In this document: positions 22,330 to 35,934 of the stretch, piece by piece | How positions within the stretch are numbered: position 1 is the first letter of the stretch | How the letters are laid out: every line of letters starts with the position of its first letter | Source of the DNA: Podocnemis expansa | Lineage: Eukaryota > Chordata > Testudines > Podocnemididae | Assembly: GCA_007922195.1 (NCBI GenBank) | Contig: ML682067.1 | Coordinates: 5,512,451-5,576,450 of the forward strand | Direction: 5' to 3' | DNA: 64,000 bases | Program-made: the position numbers and the translations under genes | The notes under the pieces: model-generated | What the model was told of the DNA's origin: nothing | Seen by the model: only the letters and a program-made list of their open reading frames with translations | Database searches by the model: none

Positions 22330-22490
22330 AGGTTTCAAAGGGGCAGCCATGTTAGTCTAGTTCAGTCAAACAAAGCAGGAGTCCTGTGGCACTTCAAAGC
22401 ATCTGACAAAGCGGGATTTTCCCCAACAAAGGCTCATGCAATAAATAAATTTAAGTGCCACAGGACTCCTTGTTTGTTTTACTGTTTTAG
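22330..22490. repeat. Dispersed inverted-repeat family, copy B, head-to-head ends
   Basis: The left part reads caaaggggcagccatgttag...caggagtcctgtggcactt. The right part reads aagtgccacaggactccttg...tttgtttt, the reverse complement of the inner left end. Between them lies the core catctgacaaagcggg...aacaaaggctcatgc. The copy thus has inverted ends around a unique core. This is the most informative copy for the structure of the family. Confidence 0.8.
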
Positions 22491-22559
22491 GTTGTACAGA
22501 GTTCTCCTCCTGCAATCTAGTCTGGTATGTCGCTGTGCCTCCCTGATTGTCCACTCCAG

Positions 22560-23460
22560 TCCCCCTGCTTTGCTAGGTGGACTCTCATTCCTGGGCCAGG
22601 CCACACCAACCTCCCATGTGTAATTGGTCCCAGGCAATGGCAGTTTGATCACTAGCTACTCAGAGGACATCCCCCAGTGAGCACTCTTAGCCCCCTGATG
22701 CCACACGAAGAACTGCTGTCCTATAGGGATAGGGACCCTTCCCTGATTACTCTGCAGCCTCAGATAATTCGGTCCGTTTAACAAAGAACTGATGTGTCAC
22801 TTTTGCTCTCAGTCAGGCTTTTTACATTTACACATCCTCTCTCCAAAATCCGTACAACTTCAGCTAAAATAAACATTAATTTATTGATTAGAACATGACT
22901 TTTCAGTGAGTATATAGCAAATCAGTGCACAATGAATTAATCAGTCAGTCAAGGAGTTCATCACTACCAAATAAAAAATACCACACATCCTAAACTAAAG
23001 TACACTGTTGTAGTCTATTACTAGCTTATCGACATGCTTTAGCTACATATTGTTTTGCAGCCAAGTCTTTCTCACCATGTGGGTAGGTACAGGTCACGTA
23101 AGCTGTTTCGAGATGGACATCCAAACAGAAAAACCCCAAAACAGTTAAAAATGTCTCTCTTCTTTTTTTTCTTCAAACACTCACTTGGCCTCTTCTTTCC
23201 TGGGATGATGTGATTCTTTTGTTGATCTTTTCCCCTCCTGATCCAGGGAGCTTAATTTGCATCATCTTTGTTATGCACTTCATCAGAGGGTTGATGGGGG
23301 AAGACAGCTCTGTATTTGTGCTCCCCCTCCCCCAGCCATGTGAAACATAGTTGGGGACAAGTTTCATATCTATACACATTTGATGCGGCTGAAAACGTTT
23401 TTCTACCAATAATGTAAAGCTTACTATGAGCACTAAAAATAACACCTCACATGACATATT
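22560..23460. other. Unclassified, possibly an antisense LTR-type repeat
   Basis: The left part is GC-richer and reads like dispersed-repeat sequence with cctgggccaggcc and gcagcctcagataa. It then becomes AT-rich with several aataaa-type runs read from the other strand. I could not place boundaries, and the frame at 23173-23457 has no known domain. Confidence 0.25.
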
Positions 23461-24608
23461 TTGCAGTAAACCACATGATTAAATTACACAGGTGGACAAT
23501 CCAGATGCACAGATTATATTACAGGGGTGTGGTGGAGTGAACCACATCACAAGTTGACACTAGTATCTCTGTTTTACAGAGCTCTTAAGTATCTCTTGGA
23601 ATTGTAATTGTAATTCAGAGACCTTCATGGCTTCATTCGCCATTATTGCCTGGACTACATAGTCCATGATATACTGTAGTCTTTCTTGTGGCTGAGCTGC
23701 TATGGTGTATAGTTACAGGACCATGTCTGATTACTTATTCCCACAATGCATTGCAGCTGCTCATCAACAGGAAAGATAAATCAGCTAGAGAGGAAGGGTG
23801 GGAAAGGGATTCTGAACTGTAACCCCCATTAGGCACAGTGGCATTTTAACAAGTCACAGATTTATGTTGACATGAATGAAGTGTGTTTTGATTTTTCTTT
23901 AAGAAAATGTTGCTGAAATCTTTCTTCCTGTGGAAAATTTAGATGAAACTCCATGTGAATAAGATAATATTTAAATACATTTCACAAGTGAAAAGTCTAT
24001 CTACAGATATTTACAAACCTAGTTACAACTTTGCTTAGGCAGTATAATACATTGAACATAGTGCATCATCTCTTTCAATCACGATATTAACATTTGCTTA
24101 TACTGGCTCATGCTATGGATTGTCCTGAGGATGTGATTAACAATAACATTAATATGCAGAAAATATCTGTCATTAAGGAAGAATGACAACACCTTTCCAG
24201 TCAATTAATCTTAAAAAGAAATACACAAGCTTATAGCTTATGTAGACTTGCTAGCTTTTAATCAACCTTTCTTGTAGAGATAGCCCTAGCCACAAAGGTC
24301 TTTTCTGGGTCTGAACTTTGCCAAAGTTTAAGGGTTTCTGATATGAAGTTTTGGATTGGACCATGTCTAATTTCTAGGTCGTATACATAAAAGTCACTCC
24401 CATCAGTGCACGTGTATCTCTGTGTTTTTAGTTTAACTAGAAAGTAATCATAAAACTTTGCATTTGTACACAACTCCGCATCTCCAAAATGCTTTTGAGA
24501 CAGTAATTAAGCCACACAGGAATGCTGTGAAGAAAGAAAATCTTATTCTGAGCTCAGAGTGTTAAAGGAACTTGTCCAATACCCTACATTTTCCAGCTTC
24601 ACCTATTC

Positions 24609-24650
24609 TCAAAAAAAAAAACAAAACAAAAACAAAAACAAAAAACCAAA
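24609..24650 (+). repeat. A-rich (CAAAAA)n simple sequence
   Basis: A run of A followed by repeated acaaaac/acaaaaac units. It could be an old poly(A) tail, but no retrocopy was recognised beside it. Confidence 0.8.
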
Positions 24651-27600
24651 ACCCGAAAGAAACCAAACAAGTACACCTTATTTATCTTTTGCCTCTCATG
24701 AAAAGTCATTAGAGCTGAGCAAAGAATTATTACTTAATGAAATTATTCTCTCTGATTGCAAAATAACCAAGAACACATCAGTTTCCTTACTTCTCTTAAG
24801 AGAGTACTGCTTTGATGATTTGCCTCCTTCCCCCAGCTATAGTTGCTGTCTAGTAGCTAAGAAGCAGATGATGAGCTGTTTAAGATCACTACAACTTCCA
24901 GGGAAAATGCATAGCTCAGATCTTGGGCTCTATCAGATTAATTATTTCTAAGTGAGCAGTCAAGATCCAATAAAAAGGCAAACTTTGAAGATGTTGTTAG
25001 TCCTGTTTTTATGTGTGAAGAGGTGCTTATCTGCTTTTCAGGTAGATCTGTGCTCATACCCGTCTATTTTTAAAACTTGAATTGCCATCACCTACAATTT
25101 TATCTTGAATTGGGTGCACAATGGCAGCCAAATACCACTGAAAAATTTATACCAAAAGAAAATGACTTTATGATTTCATAGCTATTGTATTTTTTAGTGA
25201 ATTACTCCTAGAATTGTGTCCATGGGGGTTCACCGTTATAGCTGCCAGTTAGACAGTACTGCAGATTTCTCTTAAGAGCTTTTGTTTCTGGCAGTGAAAA
25301 CAGTATAGTCTGAATACATGTCTTTCTATGATTACAATGGAGAAGCCACAAAAATGAAAGCATTCATCTTCTCTCCTATAGAACTCTTATTTAATCTGTA
25401 AGGCTAACCCACTACCCTATTTCCAGTAGTACATTGTGGGAAGAATTAGCTGCTTCATTCACATTATGATTAAAAATGACTAAAAATTCATGTCTGTGGC
25501 CTTTTCAGATGTCTTTATTGTAGACCTGCTTTTATATTGTCTTATCTTTGATTATTCCATCTCATTTTCATGCATCAGTTTCAGACTCACTTGTTGGCTA
25601 ACTTCTCTTGGCCTTGAAAGTTCAGTCTGGGGGAAATCCCATTTCTACCATCTTCCTCTCACATGTCACTGTCATTTGCCTTGTGCAAATACTATACTCA
25701 GCTGGGCATCTAGGTTAATTAGACATGAATGACCGTGATATGAGTGAATTTACCATAGTTAGTCACTATTAAGAACACATTTCTGTGCAGCATCTGTATG
25801 TAATGTGGATAAGGAAGTACACAATTTAAAATATTGCTTTCCTCTATTATTTGTAAAGCAAAAAGTGGAAAAATATGATTAACTTGAATTTTTACCTGTG
25901 GTTCTCACAAATAAGTTTATCTTGATTTCACGTTGAGAGTAGTAAATTTAGTTATGATACATGGACTTGCTCATCCAGGATTTTTATTTAAAAAAAAATA
26001 AAAGGGAAACAATGGAGAAGAAACTCAGGGTGTATAAATGGGGAGGGAAATAAAGAGACAGGAAGTAGGGAGGCCATAAGAAATCATGTAACTTCTGAGG
26101 ACAAAGGGTAGACAAATGACATCTGGAGAAGGCCAGTAAATAAAAGGTTCAAAATGACTTGGTGACCATCAATAAAATGGCATCTAACTAACAGCCCACC
26201 TACTCATACTTTCACTGTAAAACTGACAGGAAGAGTAATAAGTTTCAGCCAGTCACTGGTTGTAGTAGGTAGCAACGAAGTGAGTATAGGCCAACAAAGT
26301 ACAAGAGCCTGACTTTAAGCACTAGAGTAGTCCCTTTGCTGCAGCCAGGGTCATGTCACTTAGCCCAATGGAGATATTTATCAAAATATTGACCTGTTGA
26401 AAAATAACCTAGAAAATGCGCTGGTTGTCTACTCTTTGGGGCTAGTGGGAGCACCCCAGGCAGAGGTCTTGTTTCAGGGATTCTTTGAAAACAAACAAAT
26501 GAACAAACAGAAACTTTCTTCAAACATTTATATTGTATCCTAGCCAGTTAAACTAAACCAAACATGCCAGCTGATGGTGGGGCTGCATGTAACTTCAGCT
26601 AACTTTGTTTAAATCTGTTTCACAATTGAGCATTTCCTACAAAGAGAACAAAATATGATTCCAGTGCAAATAGATAGGATGTTTCATTTACATCGTTATA
26701 GCACAGCCTTCTGAATGTTCCCAGTGGCTTCCCAGTGGCCATGTGTGTAGACGAATTGCCAACCGCAAGTGTTCAAATTGTCTTGACTCAAGCCTCCCAA
26801 AATTATGAGCTTATCTGAAAAAAATCATGAGATGTTAAAATAATATTAGGCTCTTTTTATTTGTTTCTTGGTTTTTGAGCTTTAAGGGTTCATATTTTCA
26901 ATTTTTTTTGGACTGTAGCAAGGGGAAATTAAAACAGTGATTGTCCCATAAACAAGAGACTCCAAAGGAGCCTTAAGAAAAACACCAAATATTGTAAGAT
27001 TTGAGATAAAAATCAAAGGAGTTGGCAACATTGGAGTAGGTAAAGAAATTAAGGCACTGCTAGTGAAGAGTCATAAATGCAAATTACACAAGAAGAAATA
27101 CGTGTGTTTCAAGAGTCCTTTGTTGCAGCAACATGATTAAAGACTCTTGTCTCCTGAAGCTCTCTTCACAATGAAATGTAGACTCGCTCATGTGAAACAT
27201 GCTTTTTGAAACAGGAAGCTGGATAACTATTGGATTAATATTACTAAACCTAGAGGATCATCTGATATGAGAAGAAACTTAGTACCATTTTGGTTTAGAT
27301 TGTGCAGATTCTATGTTCCTCTCAAATTGTTCCTTCCTTCAATTTTTGAAGATTACAATGATCTAGTAGTATTATACCAACATGTAATGAACTGCTGGTG
27401 GCAGTATCAGATCTATATAATTTAATAATAGACTGGCAAACACAATCACTTCTTCTGGTGGTGAAAGGCAGTGTAATATCTACATCATCTCAGAATGTTT
27501 GGTGACTGCAAAGGTGTGAAAATATCATAGTAGTTTCTCTTATTAGATGATGCATACAGTATTGTACCTGTCAATCTCTCACTGAATTGAAGTCCTCTCT

Positions 27601-30600
27601 TAATAAATTTAAATTTTGATTTAAAAAGAAACCATACTGTGAACCTTTCTGTCTTACTACTTTCAGAAACTTTGGACATTTACTGCTGTTTCATTTCTGA
27701 ATTTTTGTAAGTCATATTAGCTAATTATCATTCTTACTGAAATTCACATTGTCATTAAGTCTTGCACATTTAGAAATCAATGTTCTCTTTTGGTATGAGA
27801 AACACAGAAAGTATTTTTTAGGACAGCAGTAGAAGAATTCTGTTAAATTCTGAAACTCTCATATACTGCCAAATTAGATGCTGTGATTCTTGCAGAAAGC
27901 AAAACAGCATTACTTGGCTCAGTTCCTAGACCGCAACAATTAATTGTTATAAAATGAAAAGCCAAAAAAATCAAAAATAACCCTCTCCAGCCAGCGCCTG
28001 AAACAAAAGTACACAGAATCCTAGAATCCAAAATCCTATCTAATGTCAGTGATACTGTGAATGAAAAAGAAATCTCTACTAAAATAAGCCTCTTTAATAA
28101 ACAAATATAAATTAATGTATATAAGATTTTTGTTCCATTTAACTTCACTAAAAATACAAATACGAAACATAATAGAAGCAGTTAATCCTGTGTAAAGGGG
28201 TAGCATCTGAGAATTTTCTCAGTCAAAACTAGAGTAAGGGACATTCACAATTTTTGGGCAAGATTCTAGTATACAGTAATTTACTTCCAGTTTAAAGACC
28301 CTTTATCCTGCAGAGTGGATAAGGGGCCTTAGTGTAACTGCAGGCTTTATTCTGTGTAACACATGCTGAGGGCAGGTCCTCACTGATGGTGGCAAATTCA
28401 CCACTGTCACTTCGAACTTCCTGATTGACTGTCTGTGGACACCCACTCAGCTGATGAGTAAGCTGCTCCTGCAACATTACCCAGGGAACCTGTTAATGCT
28501 GGTTTGAAGGGAGGCCCCTCCCTTTGAACTAGTGCAGTGTATGCTCAAGGAGTAGAGAAACTGAACGTAGATATGTGAGCTATGTTAGGTGACTTCCATG
28601 TATCTATGTTTGACTGCTGCCAAAAAGGGCAGACAGTATAGACCTGCCCACAGAAAGGTATTTGGGCTCATTTCTCACTATGTATCCTACTGCACATCTC
28701 TGAAAAGTGCAACCTTTTGTAAAGCTACCTGTGAAGGGTTGACCGCTCCCTTCATGCCTATCTTATGGCCTACAGTAGTCTGTTATTCTCCTGGAAGTTT
28801 GAATCCACTCCTGCCAAACTTTTGGGATGATAGATCCTTCACTGGGTGGCTTAACCATATAAAGGGCAGATACAAAATCACTACAGGACCAGATACTGAT
28901 ACCTCCATAATGCCTCCTTCATCAGTTGAGATGCTCACAGAGTAAATTGCTCACTGTGAGTAAGGATATTAGAATCTGGCTGAGAAGCCCGAGTCTTCTG
29001 TTTTCAGTGTAAAAAGAAACAGAAAGGGAGATTTTACCTGAGGAGATTCACTGTGTTGGAGAAAAGAAAGATTCACTGAACTGCAAAATTTTATGCTGCA
29101 TTTCATAGTGTAAATTACAGTCTTTGGTGAGAGGAACAAACTGCAGAGGGAAGCTGTTCCTTAACTTCTCCAAGTGGCCAGGCTGCCTCTTTGTTTTGCG
29201 TTCGTGTCTTATCAGGAGCAAAAGGGTTACAGTGTGGAAGTGGGAGTCAGACGGTCTGGTTCTGATGTTAATTCTTTGAAGGAACTCCTTTGAACATGGG
29301 TTAAGTCACCTAGCATGGGGTTTTCTGAGGTGCTGAGTACCTGAAGCTCTTACTGATTTCAATAGCAGCTGCAGCTTTAAGCATCTCTGTGGATCAGACC
29401 AGTGGCCTGTCTTCTGCTTCATCTTCTCCATGGATAAATTTGGGTAACCATTTTTCTTATTATGAACATTAATGTATGCAAAGTATTTATAGATTTCCCA
29501 CACCAGAAACATTCTAGACGTGCACTTTTTGTCCTGAGCAGTTAGTAAAAGTTTGGGGTCCGGAGGGCTGTTTCTGCTAAGAGAAGAAATTGATGATGGA
29601 TGGAGCCAGGTATCTTTGATGCAATCTTGTTTATTTAGGAAAACAAATACAAAGTTTCTATCTTCCTGAGCACAGGAGGAATCACAGAAGATGGATTTGT
29701 TAGCTCAGCTCCAAACCTCTTTCAGCCTGCACTCAGCCTGAAAAAGATGTTTCTAGGTTTTTCTCAGATGCACACTTTCAATGGGATTTTTTAGGGTGTA
29801 TCCTTGATGCGCCTTCTCTGTTGTCTATCTGTTTGGTGTTTCTCACTGCTTCTTTCTTTCATACACATCCCTCTACTAACATTTTACCCAGCAAAGCTCC
29901 TCTGCCCAAATATACCTTGATGCACATGTGTTTTGGGCAGTGACATGTGCATGTGTTTTGAGTGGAAACTCCTATTGTTTTGTCTACCTGGTTCCATAAA
30001 TGATTTTAATGGTTTCTTACATTTTTCTGAATGAGGGATTGAACAGTGCCGACTCAAAGACCATTGACTGGCTCAAAACTATTTAACTGTTTCTAAACGT
30101 AGCCTTACTAGTCTTGCCCACATTTAATCATTATATATAATAATGGGGGGTTGTGGTGGCTACCTACCTGTTTCAATAAAATATAATCCAACCCATACTA
30201 ATAATCAATAACTATATTTTGGGAATTATACTGTAGGGCAATGCTATTATTACAAACTGTTCTTTACAATGTGAATCCTGTGTTCCTTTTTGCCTGAGAT
30301 TGTTTCAGTTTTCCTCATCCCAAGTCAGGTAGGAGAGAATCACGTATGGTCCTTAGAAGATGTAAGTTAGAATTAATGTTATGGAAAAACCATAGATGCT
30401 TAAACTCCTTTGGATTTGATATCAGTAGAGAGCTCTGCAGCTACATCAGAGAGCCAAGTGTAACATATAGCAAGTGGAAAATTTTTGTGACACTCCCTGG
30501 AGGACTTTGGTCTTGCAGTCAATAAGGATGTGAACAAATACAAATTGAGGATGGTGAGATAATTTGCTGTTTATAATTTAGGAGCTCAAATATCACTCAC

Positions 30601-31599
30601 TTTTTGATGGTATTTATAATTTTAGAGAAATCATTCTTTCTACCTCTCCAGACCCCACATTTCTGCTCTCCTCTGATAACCCTTTTTAAACCTAGCTGGG
30701 GACCCCAGCATGTCTTCCTGCCTTTGGCTTGGTTGCCAATGCCACAACTTTCAAATCTCATAATTGGCAGGACATGCATTATGACAGAGCCCTAGGTGAC
30801 AGTTAGGGCTAGGACTGCTTCTGTTCCTGATAAAAAGATTATAGGCAGAGATGATGTTGGAAAATTTAGTGCAGTTGCAAGGTAGAAGGTGGAAGGGTTT
30901 CCAATCTGACTCTTTAAGCACCGCACTCTGTGTCATCACATAAACCTGACTTTTATACTCTGTTCCCATGCTGTCCTTTCAGTTGCAGGCTATTATTACT
31001 GTATGTTCATAGCTGTTGCAGAAAGGTGTGGAAGGAGACACTGAGAGAAGAGTTGCAAAATTTTGTGACACGTAGTAGGATTTGCTGGAAACTGTCTCAT
31101 TACATTGTGTTGCAGGTGAGGTGCCCTGTGCAGACAAAAAAAAAAAGTGATAATGCCTTTCACTTCACTGTCAGTCCTACCAGAGCATGCTGCAATACTT
31201 CTGTATCAATGAGTATGCTGTATTGATATGCTGTTGCTATGAGAATTGAGGCATTCATTGTGTGTAATACACACACGGGAACACAAACCATTATTCGAGT
31301 TACAAAGTGAAGCATTCAAAAGTTAGGAAGTGCCAATTTTAAGACTGCCTGTTGAACCTTAATTCCCCCCACACCTTTTTAAGTGGCCATTCTGTGCACT
31401 AAATGAGGTAGTAATTCTGTGCAAAAAATAGCATTCGGTCATGAATAAAAAACTGTATTATCATGTACACCAGGGCCTTAATAATGGTTTCAGGGGTAAA
31501 TGAAAATGTGGCCTATCCTATCTTTTTGAGTGATTGGTTTTGCAATCTAAATAATATTTCTTTAACAAAGGCTTTTTGTGTGTGTTTCCTGGTATGCTT

Positions 31600-31738
31600 T
31601 TATTATATAAATATTATATATTGTATTATTAAATATATATATTAAAAGGTAAAACCAAATATATATTAAAATTAATATATTAAACTATATATATATAAAA
31701 TTAATATATTAAACAAAATATATATATTAAAAGGTAAA
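31600..31738. repeat. AT-rich tandem/palindromic tract with duplicated tattaaaaggtaaa
   Basis: tattaaaaggtaaa occurs at about 31639 and again at about 31724, with repeated aattaatatattaaac units and ata runs in between. Both strands read alike over much of the tract. Confidence 0.75.
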
Positions 31739-32254
31739 GCTGTTAGGTGAAGCTGTAAGCAAGTCGGCATCATGAATCTCTAGGATGGTTGAATCCTGAC
31801 CTTGCAGTACAGCCTGCCACTACTTGAGCTCACAGGGCTTGACAGCTTTAGCTGGCAGCAGGAAAATGCTGTTTACCAATGTTGCTCAGTCCAGAAATTG
31901 CATCCAGCTAATAAAGCTCAGCTGGGTTGGCTTTCTCTGTCCCTTACCCCCATAACAGGAGGAGCTCCTATCCTATATGTTTCCCCTGCATTGGAGTGAA
32001 AGGGAGCAGGAGGGGTTTGACTGTTGACATCCTAGGTGGCAGTGTTTTCTCCAGGAATTGAAATTAAGAGGAGTGTTTGAATTTTCAGGGAGGCATATGA
32101 AGGCCAATGTGGTGTGAGACTGTGGGGGTCACTGTATAGCACCACAGTAAAAACTGAAAAGTGTTTTGTGGCCATTTTATTAATTACACACAAAGGTGGC
32201 TACTCAAGCCTTCTGTGAAACACTATATGTACATCCTTCTTCATTTTTTGTTTT

Positions 32255-33240
32255 ACAAAGGGATCTTACAAAACTAGGTGACTGGGCAACAAAATGTCAG
32301 AAGAAATTCAGTGTTGATAAATACAAAGAAATGCACATTTGAAAACAGAATCCCAAATATACATATAAAGTGATAGGGTTTAACTTAGCTCTTACCACTC
32401 GAGAAAGAGATGATGGAGTCCATTTTAGATAGTTCTCTGAAAAATTCTGTTTGATGTGCAGTGGCAGACACCAAAGCTAATTGCATGTTGGGAACCATTA
32501 GGAAAGGAAAGGGATCGCTAATAAGACAGAACACTGTATATCATAATGCCACTATATAAATCCATGGTACTCCCACATTTTGAATACTGTGTGCAGATCT
32601 GATTGCCCCATCTCAAAAAATATGTATTAGAGTTGGAAAAGGTACACAGAAAGGCAGCTAAAATGATTAGGGGCATGGAACAGCTTCCATCTGAGCAAAG
32701 CTTAATAAAAGTGGGACTTTTCAGCTTGGAAAAGAAACAACTAAGGGGAGATATGATGGAGGTCTATAAAATCTTGACTGCTATGGAGAAAGCAAATAAG
32801 GAAATGCTATTTAATAATTCACATAACACAAGAATTAGGTTCCTCCCCTCTGTGAAATTAACAGGCAGGAGGTTTAAAACAAACAAAGGGAAGTATTTCT
32901 TCCCATAAGACACAGTCAATTTGTTTACCTCTTTGCCAGAGGATATTGTGAAGGCCAAGGCTAAACAGAGTTCAAAAAAGAATTAGAGAAGTTTATGGAT
33001 AGTGAGTCCATCAATGGTATTAACCGGGATGGGAAAGGATGGATGCAATACTATGCTCTGAATTGTTCCTAGTCTCCTGTCAGACACTGGGGCTGGATGA
33101 CAGGGGATGGATAGTTCCACGACTACCTGCTCTGTTCATTCCCTCTGAAGCACCTGGTATTGACCACTGTCAGAGAACAGGTTACTGGGCTAGATGGACA
33201 TTGGTTTGACCTAGTATAGCCATTCTCATCTCTTATGTAA
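32255..33240 (+). mobile_element. CR1 LINE, 3' fragment
   Basis: On the + strand, ctgggcaacaaaatg...gttgataaatacaaag matches the end of the CR1 reverse transcriptase. A frame at 32603-32908 then contains LELEKVHRKAAKMIRGMEQL and GLFSLEKKQLRGDMMEVYK. The tail has actgggctagatggacattg...gacctagtatagccattc, the typical end of one CR1 subfamily in turtles and birds. It is 5'-truncated and broken by stops. Confidence 0.87.
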
Positions 33241-35324
33241 AATTAATGAAAACATAAAAATGTGTAGTACAGAAAATCTGCAAGGTAACAGCCTGTCAAT
33301 ATGGTGATGATATAAGATAATGACTTAGGCAAATAAAGCATTTTAAAAATCTTGACCTACTAGGAAACATTTATGTAAGTTTCCCAGTCACAAATATAGC
33401 ATTCTGGAGCAAAGTCATTAAAACAGTCCAACAATCAAATGTTCCTTTAACGTGCCTCTCTCTTTTCCCTTCACTGCACCCCATTCACTGTGTGAGACCC
33501 ACAGTTCAGAGAAGCTTTCATAAGAGTTCACCTCCCAAAGCAGAGAAGAGGTTGAGTAGCTGTCTGCTACTTGTTCTGGTCACTGTTGTAGGTTGTGCTG
33601 TTCACTCCATCACTCTTGAATGTGGCCTCTTACACCATCTCATTCTCCTGCCAGCCACCTTCACTGTGACCTGACCTCAGGGAGTAGGTCTCTGAGGGTC
33701 GGTAGTTCTCAAATGTCAAATCTCAGTGGGAGAACTTATAATGCAGGCTGGCAGTCTTTCCACAGAAACTGTGAAAGGCATGGAGACACTGTGTCTGTCC
33801 CACAGCATGTCTAAGCACTAACACTTAGACCTGATTATCAGTGATTTCAGCTATAATGGTTACTTAAAATAACAAGACTCTGTATGGAGCCTAACTTTAA
33901 GAGTTATAGGCGCTATATTTTTTCTAACCCAATCCTTGTTAAAAGATAGAGCTAGTTACTAATACTGGCATCAACCCCTGCTTAGTGAGTTCAGTTCAGT
34001 CATTCCAACCAATAACTAAATTGGTAACCCTGCTAGCTGAGAAATGGGGCGGGGGGGTCACCAGCTTTGGAATGTCCAGCAGTTTTGACATACTGCCATT
34101 TGCTATTTTATAACATACTCCTAAATGAAAGTGTGGCCAAAATGCACAGGGGTCATGTATGAATACATATTGGTTCAATGGTGACTGCATTTGGCCCAAC
34201 TGCACATCCGGAGACAGATCTAACCCTCTTAGAAAAAAGAGAAAATTTCAACATAGGTTCTTCTGCCGCCTCAGTCAGAGACCTGCCAAAATGTGGCTGT
34301 GCTGGACACAGATCTTTAGAAGAACAGAATTTAATCTTTAGTCAGGAGAGATCAAGTAGCAGAATTGTAGCAACACATTTTAGCTTTGTCAGCACTAATG
34401 GAAAAGGTGTAAAAGTCTTAAAGTTGCTTTCTTAATGTGGTGTGAAAGAGATTATGGATGGGGTGGGAACAAGAGACGTCTGAATTTCAATCTATCAGCA
34501 CTCACTTTCTCTGTACCATTATTTCATTCTTAAATCCTATTTTTTCTTATCTTATCTTTAAAACAGTTTAATTAATTCTTGCAAGTAAATAGTCTGTGTT
34601 TTCTCCTGGTGGCTTCTTGAAGAAAACAATACACCTTCCCATCTTGTTGTGTGTGTTTTCACTGCTTCCTGGGTGCTGTGTTTCCGTGATGTCATTGCTA
34701 GCAAGGTGTGAAAAAAAAATCCCTTGGTGAGAATAGAAAGATTTTCAATTTCAAACAAGAGTGATGGAAAAGGGGGTGAGATGTAAACAAACGGAGGGAG
34801 TGTAAATCACTGAATAACCACCCATGTTCAATCCTACTGCTCTGATTCAGCAAAGAAGGGTACAAAGCTATCTTAGTAATGAATGATCCCACAGACTCAA
34901 GAGTTATTTGTTTGGGTCATCTTAAATGTTACAGAATGGGAATTGGAGGCACATTGTAATGGTATTAGAGGATAAGAGAAAGTATATTTATCCTAATCAG
35001 ATCAAACTAATCCAAATGGATAGCTGCCTGGTTTTTTATTAGAAACAAGAAGTTATCTGATTTAGCTGTAGTCACAGTTTTTAATTTTCTTTTGTTAAAT
35101 TAGAGTAATAAACTTGACTTGCTTAAACAGAGCATTTAAGTGCTTGAATCATCTTTGTTTGGTAGGGTTCTGTCACTATATTACCATCATGTAGATATTT
35201 GAATATTACTTGGTCTTAGGATTTCCTGGTTAATGTGTCCTGTTCAATATGTAGGGATTCTTGAATGATTGTTAGTTCTGAGCATCCTGAAATGTGTGAG
35301 GTTTACAGAAACTAATGTATAAGT
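33241..35324. other. Non-coding intronic DNA, nothing recognised
   Basis: Short frames only; no domain, RNA gene or bounded repeat was identified. Confidence 0.4.
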
Positions 35325-35460
35325 TCCAAATTAGTAGTTGTGTTAGTCTAGTTCAGAAAAACAAACAAGGAGTCTAGTGGCATTTTTAAAGATTAACAAA
35401 TTTATTTATCGCATGAGCTTTCATGGGAGAAAATCCCACTTTGTCAGACACTTGAAGATG
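35325..35460 (-). repeat. Dispersed inverted-repeat family, copy C
   Basis: Read on the + strand it starts with gtgttagtctagttcag, then caaacaaggagtct, then aacaaatttatttatcgcatgagc and gagaaaatcccac. This is the reverse orientation of copies A, E and F. One end and the core are present. Confidence 0.8.
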
Positions 35461-35539
35461 GAGAAGTGCAGATGAGTGGGAGGAAGATAAATGCAAAGAA
35501 GTATAAGTCATAGGATCAAGTCAGAGCTATGACCTAAGG

Positions 35540-35725
35540 CAGTGGTTCCCAATCTTTTGCACACTGCAACACACTTGGTGGCATATCGTGACCCTATAGG
35601 ACAGACCAGCCCCCTTCTCCCCCCCACCCTCCGGTCAAATCCAGCCATCTTCCCAGCTTGCCATGACACGCTGACTGTGCGTTTGACACAGTAATGTGTC
35701 CTGACACAGTGGTTGAGAATCACTA
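35540..35725. mobile_element. hAT-type MITE, 186 bp
   Basis: The left end cagtggttcccaatc pairs with tagtgattctcaacc read from the right end. Flanks acctaagg (35532-35539) and acctaaaa (35726-35733) form an imperfect 8-bp duplication (6 of 8). Ends of the form CAGTGGTTCTCAACC are typical of vertebrate hAT MITEs. No coding capacity. Confidence 0.72.
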
Positions 35726-35934
35726 ACCTAAAAATCCAGTGCATATACAGTACCTGCCCAGAAATGCTTGCAGTCTAAAATTAGACAAGACGCTGCAGCT
35801 AAAGATAATAAAAGGCAAGGAAGGAGAGAGGCAGGAAACTATTACCATAACAAAAGCATCTGTAAGGCATTCACACATCTTGATGGTTTTGAAATGTGTG
35901 TAATTTTAATGTCTAAATATATTAATAATGGTTG

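Larger units (their letters stand above)
23461..32254. other. Long intronic stretch without recognisable genes or young repeats
   Basis: Nearly 9 kb of AT-rich DNA shows no domain-bearing frame and no clear insertion boundaries, apart from simple sequence at 24609 and 31600. Open frames up to 130 aa on both strands are not recognisable. Conserved non-coding elements could be present but are not visible without alignment. Confidence 0.45.

Noticed and set aside
22560..23460. Antisense LTR or retroviral segment
   Set aside because: Suggestive composition and aataaa-like strings, but no TG...CA ends, no duplication and no coding match; kept only as unclassified.
28589..28945. 118-aa plus-strand frame
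   Set aside because: No domain recognised and no convincing splice sites; likely chance.
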